Part shown: piece after piece, positions 46,976 through 64,000 of the stretch
Layout: each line of letters starts with the position of its first letter
Numbering within the stretch: position 1 is the stretch's first letter
Assembly (NCBI GenBank): GCA_910591455.2
Contig: OU342804.1
Location: forward strand, 9,369,133 to 9,433,132
Length of the DNA stretch: 64,000 nt
Direction of reading: 5' to 3'
From: Pholis gunnellus
Taxonomy: Eukaryota; Chordata; Actinopteri; Perciformes; Pholidae
Position numbers and translations under genes: made by a program
Notes under the pieces: generated by a model
Databases searched by the model: none
Seen by the model: only the letters and a program-made list of their open reading frames with translations
Told to the model about the DNA's origin: nothing

Positions 46976-48535
46976 TACTGTATGTACTTATTTATGAACT
47001 GAATTAGAATATCAAAACAGGAGAAAACAAGAAGGTTTGTTAACCAGCTCCATTTCAGACTTCAGCACTCCATATGTCCCACTATCATTTGGTCACAGTG
47101 TTCTCCACACAAACCACAGGGGAAAAGTCAAAATGTTTTCCATGTCATCCAGCAACGGGTCCGTCAGCCCCAAAGGATAAAATGTCTGCACAAGGCAAAA
47201 AACAAAAAAGTTTAAATCCAATATTTCCACAGATTTAACATACATTTCAGCAAAGAAGAGGAGCAGAGAATGGCACAGCCTGTGGAGGTATTGGATTTGA
47301 AAGTTGGCTTCGCCCCGGGCAAACATTTTATCATTCCATGCAGAAAGCAGACATCTGTGAAGTCAGAAGAAATACCTTTGAAGACGCCTCCCACTGCTGG
47401 AAGAAGTCAAATTGGCAAAATTGGCAAAGCAAAGTGAAACATGTTATGGCTTTAAGCGTTTTTTATTTCACTGTATCATGTGAAAAGCAACACCAAGTAG
47501 CCACATCTTGCATTCAATAAAGTCACTTGACCACAGCATGAAAGAGGAGCCAACAGAGCTCTGGTGAACTGGTGATGTGTTATTTATGTTGCGCTCGGTT
47601 CAAAAGCAGCCTCTATGGAGAAGACACACCCCATAAATTTTCCTGTGGCCCCTATGAGCAGGTCAGGAAGGCACCAATATTTCCTCTTTATTAGAAACAA
47701 CAGAAACAACATGCAGCCATAAAAGGGAGCTCAGAGGTGAATCTGAAACATGCTGCTCCGAGAGCTGAGAGGTGTGCACAATCCATTTCTTGCAGCCTGC
47801 CTTTGTCCATATATTGGTGCATTTCCTAACTCTCACACCAGTGACTCACAAACTCCCCATGCTTCATCACAGGTCAACTTGGAGATGAACTTTAAAGGAA
47901 GGTGTAACAAATGATCGCGGCCTCTCAGGCAATTCATATCGGCTGAAGTGCCATAACCCTCTACATATCCTGACCTCAATTTGGAGTCTGCGTGTTGAAG
48001 GCCCATCTGAGGGAGATGGTATCGATCTGAGCAGGGACTCTGGCAGCATCAATAAACAACAGGCTTCAGGCTTCAAGGCTGAGGAGACACATCTCTATTT
48101 CAGCCGGAGGGTTCGCATCTGGATACCCGAGTTGGGACGTGGCCCTGGACAGATGGTGGGACGCGATTTTTCTCGCTTAACTCACAGCAGGTCCAGCTCC
48201 TTTGTGAGAGCAAACCCAGTGATAACGTCCTTACTGTTGGTTATATCAAGGTAAATAAGGCCTTAAACCACCACACACACACTCACACACACACATTATT
48301 ACTTTGAATAATCACCATTAATGTTGAGGGACATAGTAAATAGAAAGCTACCAAGTAACAGTCGATATCTGTGAGAAGGATCGATGCCTAACCAGCAGCA
48401 GACAAATAGTATTTCAAGACCTTCTATATCAGCATTACAGTGAAGGAGGACAGTGCTGACTTTGGCTCATTAATCAATAAACACAACAAGCCAACCAATA
48501 CATTTGACATAGACTAATGAAATAATAATCATCAT

Positions 48536-48578
48536 TAGATGAGGAGGAGGAGAAGGAGGAGGAGGAGGAGGAAGAAGC
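48536..48578. repeat. (GGA)n purine tract
   Basis: Imperfect GAG/GGA units with A interruptions. Confidence 0.9.
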
Positions 48579-48759
48579 AAACACAGGCTGCATTTGCACA
48601 CTTTGCTGCACACAAAAAAACAGCCAAATCGGAAATTAAAACTATAGTGAATAAGTAATGAGCAATCTCGTTGGACAATTTTGTTGCTGTCTTGTTTACT
48701 TGTTTTTCCCTCTTTGCTGAGAAAGTTAAATATGTGTGCCTCATACATTCAGAGTCAAA

Positions 48760-49195
48760 CTGAGCTCACTTTGCGCTAAGCAGCTTGTCAATAGCAAGGA
48801 AAGAGGCACAGGGTAAGAAAGGAGGTCTGATAAAATGACTTTTAATTACCAGACAGTGAATGCTGGCCTTCCTTTTCCATTTTCTCCTCACAGCTAAGTC
48901 AGGAGTTTGATTTCTGATAATGTGGATTGCTGACTGGGCTTCGTAGTTGCCCCTAAAGCAGAAGGACCTAATGTCAAGTCCGGTGAGAGTGTGTTTGACA
49001 AAGTGCCATATAGATCCTCTGCTTTTCATCAGAGGGCAGTGCTGGTGGAGGCATTAATCACAATGCTTGATAGCCCGGCTTTGTTTTCCCTTTTACTCTC
49101 CTGTAACAATTAAGCCTCAGTAATAATTTCATGGCATTACATGGAAATCAATGGGTCTTTAACCCAGCTGTTGGTACAGGTGTAAGACATTAGAT
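48760..49195. promoter_or_regulatory. Candidate conserved non-coding element
   Basis: More than 400 bp of complex, repeat-free sequence with phrases such as 'cttttaattaccagacagtg', 'ttctgataatgtggattgct', 'ggaggcattaatcacaatgc' and 'gtaacaattaagcctcagta'. It stands out from the low-complexity purine tract at 48536 and the GATA repeat at 49279. The best CNE candidate in the gap, though conservation is not demonstrated. Confidence 0.35.
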
Positions 49196-49278
49196 AAGTA
49201 CAGGTCGATGCAATGGACTTCTAACCTTTGTGTGTGTGCATGTGTCTTTGTTTGACAGTTGATAACAGAACGACAAGC

Positions 49279-49306
49279 AGATAGATAGATAGATAGATAG
49301 ATAGAC

Positions 49307-49389
<83 letters not shown>
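49279..49389. repeat. Compound (GATA)n-(GACA)n microsatellite
   Basis: About twenty GATA units (49279-49360) with one GACA interruption, then eight GACA units to 49389. Confidence 0.97.
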
Positions 49390-50694
49390 TATATTTCATT
49401 TTTCTTTTGAATGCTTCCCTTAAATGTATGGTAACAACTGATAAAGAAGTTCAGGCCAACCAGCAGAGGAGACTTTTTTGTTTTAGCAGCCAGTGAAACC
49501 CAACCTACTGCAATGGCTGTCACAGCGCACGTCTCATTGATATTGTTTTCAAGTGCCACATGTCCAGCCGGACCTGAGCCGCGGGGACACTGAACAAGCT
49601 TTCACAAGTTCTTCTCATTACACACTGCGGTCATCAGACTCTGTGAGCAGAGCTCTGTAAATTAACAGGAAAAGAGACTTTGTTTTGCACAGGGATCAAT
49701 GTTCTTAGAACTGCAATCAGAGCTCTGCGGTGAGCGGGCAGGGAGACTGATGCGGACCCCTCAATCATAAGGCCGTAATCAACAACGTTTTTTAGTGCCC
49801 CTTTGTTGTACATTCAATTATACACTAATGACTCATGCGTAGCGGAAACATTTAAATACTAATGCTGTGTTAATGTAGAGTGAAAGAGGAAGAAACCTCT
49901 TTGCATACTTGTAAAGCCATAGTCATGAGGGCATGACTCCTCTGTACACCTCCTACTTTTTAAAATGAGTTAAGCTCAGCTGTATCGTCAGGATGGTCGA
50001 GGAGCCTTGTCAATTTCACTTCTATGAAACTGAGGACCATTCATTCAATATTCAAATATCTGAACTTTTAAAATAGTGATCTAAGGTCAATTATAAAAAG
50101 AATATTCAGCCATTACATACCCACCAATTATGCCCCCTGAAAGATATTGAATACTTGGAATTGCACTCTCTTTATCAAACTATCTCACATCAAAGCACTC
50201 CAAGGTGACAATAATCTATTTTCATGATCCATTCAATAATTTCCATTCAGTATAAAAGGCTGAGTTGTACACACACATAATATGCCACCCCGTGGTTGCC
50301 TTCCTCCACTTTTCAATCTAACTCTTCCTAGTCCACATCCCATTAATAACTAGTGAACATGTAAAAAAAATCCAATTATTTCCAATCAAATACCTACAAC
50401 ATATTAACTTTCCAATAAGTTAAATCAAACATTCGAAAACGTTTTTAATCAAGTTGATTAATTAATATTTTAGGCATATTGGGCAAAACATTTTAATCTT
50501 AGAACTGCAGTTGCTAATCAAGTCCTTACCCATATGTTTGACACTGTCATTAAGAACAAAAATGTATATAGAAATGTAAAAGGGTCCTTTAACATATTAT
50601 GCAAATATATGACTGAGCTGTTTGATTTTAATGCAGACCAGTTCTGCTGGTCGAGTGGGCACAATATTTGTTGTTGTTGTTTTGAGTGGTCAGT

Positions 50695-51137
50695 AATTCA
50701 ATATGTGCAGTACTACAGGATCTTTTATTTAAGTAAAAGTAACAATACCACAATATAAAAATACTCTGTAAGTCCTGCATTCATTAATCTTTAAAAAAAA
50801 GTAAAAGTGCATATTAACATCAAAATATACTTAGTACCAAAGGTAAAACTGCTCATTATGCAGAATGGCTTATTTCTGAATATTTTATATATAATATCAC
50901 TGGATTATAATTAATGAGCTCATTTAAATTACTTCATATACTGCTAGTAGCTTAATCCATAATAATGCATCATCATTATTTTGTGTCGATCTGAATCTGC
51001 AAAAGTAATACGTTACTACCGAGTAAAAAGTGTATAAAGTAGCATCAAATATAAATACTCAAGTAAAGTACAAGTTCCTCAAAACTGTGTTAACTACTTT
51101 ACTTGAGTAAATGTACTTAGTTACTTTCCACTACTGG
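50695..51137 (+). repeat. Interspersed repeat, 'acttttacttgagtaa' family (copy 2)
   Basis: Starts near 'tgcagtactacaggatcttt' and ends 'tactttacttgagtaaatgt', then 'acttagttactttccactac'. Inside are 'gtaagtcctgcattcattaa' and 'aatactcaagtaaagtacaa'. This text is a very common percomorph repeat. It ends about 360 bp before the map2k5 start codon. Confidence 0.75.
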
Positions 51138-51370
51138 AAGTACCTATTTTCAGGCCTATTCCTCGACAGTAATTTTTTAGTTTTCAGTGGATACGCGGGT
51201 GTAAGTCCTTTATTTTGAAAATTCCCTGAGCGGATGTTGATTCGGAAACGCTGTTGGAGCTGTTGTGTTTTCCTCAAAACTAGCTTCATGGCTAAATATC
51301 TCTGATGACACGAGCTGTCGGCAGATATATATTTACAGTTTCATGCGGTTGACGTTTTTAAATCCCCGCA

Positions 51371-51378
51371 TCACGTGA
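51371..51378. promoter_or_regulatory. map2k5: Palindromic E-box TCACGTGA upstream of map2k5
   Basis: Perfect TCACGTGA, 118 bp before the first in-frame ATG. USF and MiT/TFE factors bind this palindrome (family knowledge). It lies in the likely promoter region (about 51140-51495). The transcription start is not known. Confidence 0.3.
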
Positions 51379-51495
51379 GAAAAGTGTCTGGACTGAGCAG
51401 GATGCTAGCATCGTTAGCACACCACTGCAGGAAATGAGCTCGTTAGCTTAAACAGCCAGTCCAAGTGTTATTATGTGGCTTAATCGTTCCTCTTT

Positions 51496-63122
<11,627 letters not shown>

Positions 63123-64000
63123 GTAAGTCTTTGCTGCTCACAAGGCCACAGCACAATAACCGATGGTGACACTGAAGCAAGTGAGAGGGTCTGAATGAGT
63201 TATTCAGGTGTGTTGAAGCCTCTATACAGTGCAGAATATGAAGAAGGAATGGCGCCAATTTTAGACTGATTCTTGTCTTTTCATATTTTTTTCTGCTCAC
63301 TTTTTCTGGCAAGCACATCACCCTGCAATAGGGTTCTGTGAAGGGTTCCCCATTGTTCACCACCCTTCCTCCGCTCCGTCATCCGTCCATTTATCTCTGT
63401 GTTTGGTGTGACATCCATCAGGGTGGTTTGTGTCTTTACCTTCATTTATTTATTCTGGTTTGAAGGTTGCAAACATATATGATATTGATTTGGGGCTGTA
63501 AAGTATGACAGCAATTGACCTAATCTGTCTATAGTTCCGCACATTACCTGCCACGATAGAAGAGCTCCATCCTCTCCGGCTAGACAAATGTATTACTGCC
63601 CTGCTAGCGTTATGACAAGGTTGGCATTTGTGTTGCTCGCTCTAGCCTTCTTTTCCCCACCTTGTGTTTTCTCCTTCTCATCAATCCTCAGCTATTGAGC
63701 TGTTTTATTGAGATTGAAGTATTGATCACTGCTTAGACTGACCTTGACTTGACAGAGTGGTCTGCTTCCCGGAGTCCCCAGCAAACCCAGTAAATGTCCT
63801 ATCCAGCAAATCTTCCAAAACTGTCATTTTTTTTATTTTTTATTTTCACCTCTTTCTTTCCAACCACCTTTTACTGTTTTATGACTTCGAGATAGTTTCA
63901 TTAAGAGCCAATCTGTCATAGTTGTAGGAGAATAAGATTGCTTATCAGTTTGGCACCAAAAACGGTTACACTGCAGTGGGGAAGGCCAATATTGCAAGCC
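63123..64000 (+). other. map2k5: map2k5 intron 8 (runs past the window)
   Basis: Starts GTAAGT. I searched for the next exon (expected to encode AYHVPSGK-like residues) and did not see it in the 878 bp available. Confidence 0.7.

Larger units (their letters stand above)
27316..51495. other. Intergenic region between smad3 and map2k5 (24 kb, no gene seen)
   Basis: I looked on both strands for exons of the genes that lie here in human (AAGAB, IQCH) and for any other known protein, and saw none. All longer open frames are microsatellite translations or lack domains and splice signals. The contents that can be named (repeats, microsatellites, candidate conserved blocks) are listed separately. 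Between them, e.g. 27316-29800, 32760-34230, 42700-44460 and 47000-48500, is ordinary AT-rich DNA where I see nothing. A divergent or non-coding transcript cannot be excluded. Confidence 0.6.

Noticed and set aside
49279..49389. Regular repeats suggestive of a CRISPR array
   Set aside because: Units are four bases with no spacers, in a vertebrate genome; it is a tetranucleotide microsatellite.
27316..51495. A new multi-gene system in the gene-free gap
   Set aside because: No run of supported coding regions, no shared promoters and no unusual composition; only repeats and possible enhancers are visible.

Overview
The window is nuclear DNA of a bony fish, most likely a percomorph teleost. The evidence is intron-split genes whose proteins closely match vertebrate families, very long CA/TG dinucleotide tracts, and copies of interspersed repeats that I recognise from memory as common in percomorph genomes. 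No bacterial, organellar or viral gene is visible.

Two protein-coding genes can be supported, both on the + strand. The first is a complete smad3 orthologue: eight coding exons between 2943 and 24882, encoding 425 residues. It has a 16-kb first intron, and a long 3' UTR probably ends near an AATAAA at 27293. The second is the 5' part of map2k5 (MEK5): eight coding exons from 51496 to 63122, covering the N-terminal PB1 domain, the linker and the start of the kinase domain through the glycine-rich loop. The rest of the kinase lies beyond the right edge. I read all exon junctions by hand; they keep frame and use GT/AG sites.

Layout: 1-2580 is non-coding 5' flank with microsatellites. 2581-27315 is smad3. 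27316-51495 is about 24 kb with no recognisable exon; it holds interspersed repeats, microsatellites and several stretches that look like conserved non-coding DNA. 51496-64000 is map2k5. In human the order is SMAD3-AAGAB-IQCH-MAP2K5, so the flanking pair is kept here but the genes between are not seen.

SMAD3 is the TGF-beta/activin receptor-regulated transcription factor. MEK5 is the kinase that phosphorylates ERK5 downstream of MEKK2/3. They are syntenic neighbours, not an operon, and nothing in the sequence shows co-regulation.

I found no undescribed gene system. The observations most worth checking are simple-sequence tracts placed at splice sites (smad3 intron 6 donor, map2k5 exon 6 acceptor), an apparent fusion of two human SMAD3 linker exons, two in-frame start codons in map2k5 with the same spacing as in human MEK5, a G22/C17 pair in smad3 intron 1, and candidate enhancers in the intergenic region. 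Repeat family calls and candidate conserved elements rest on memory and sequence character only, with no database search.
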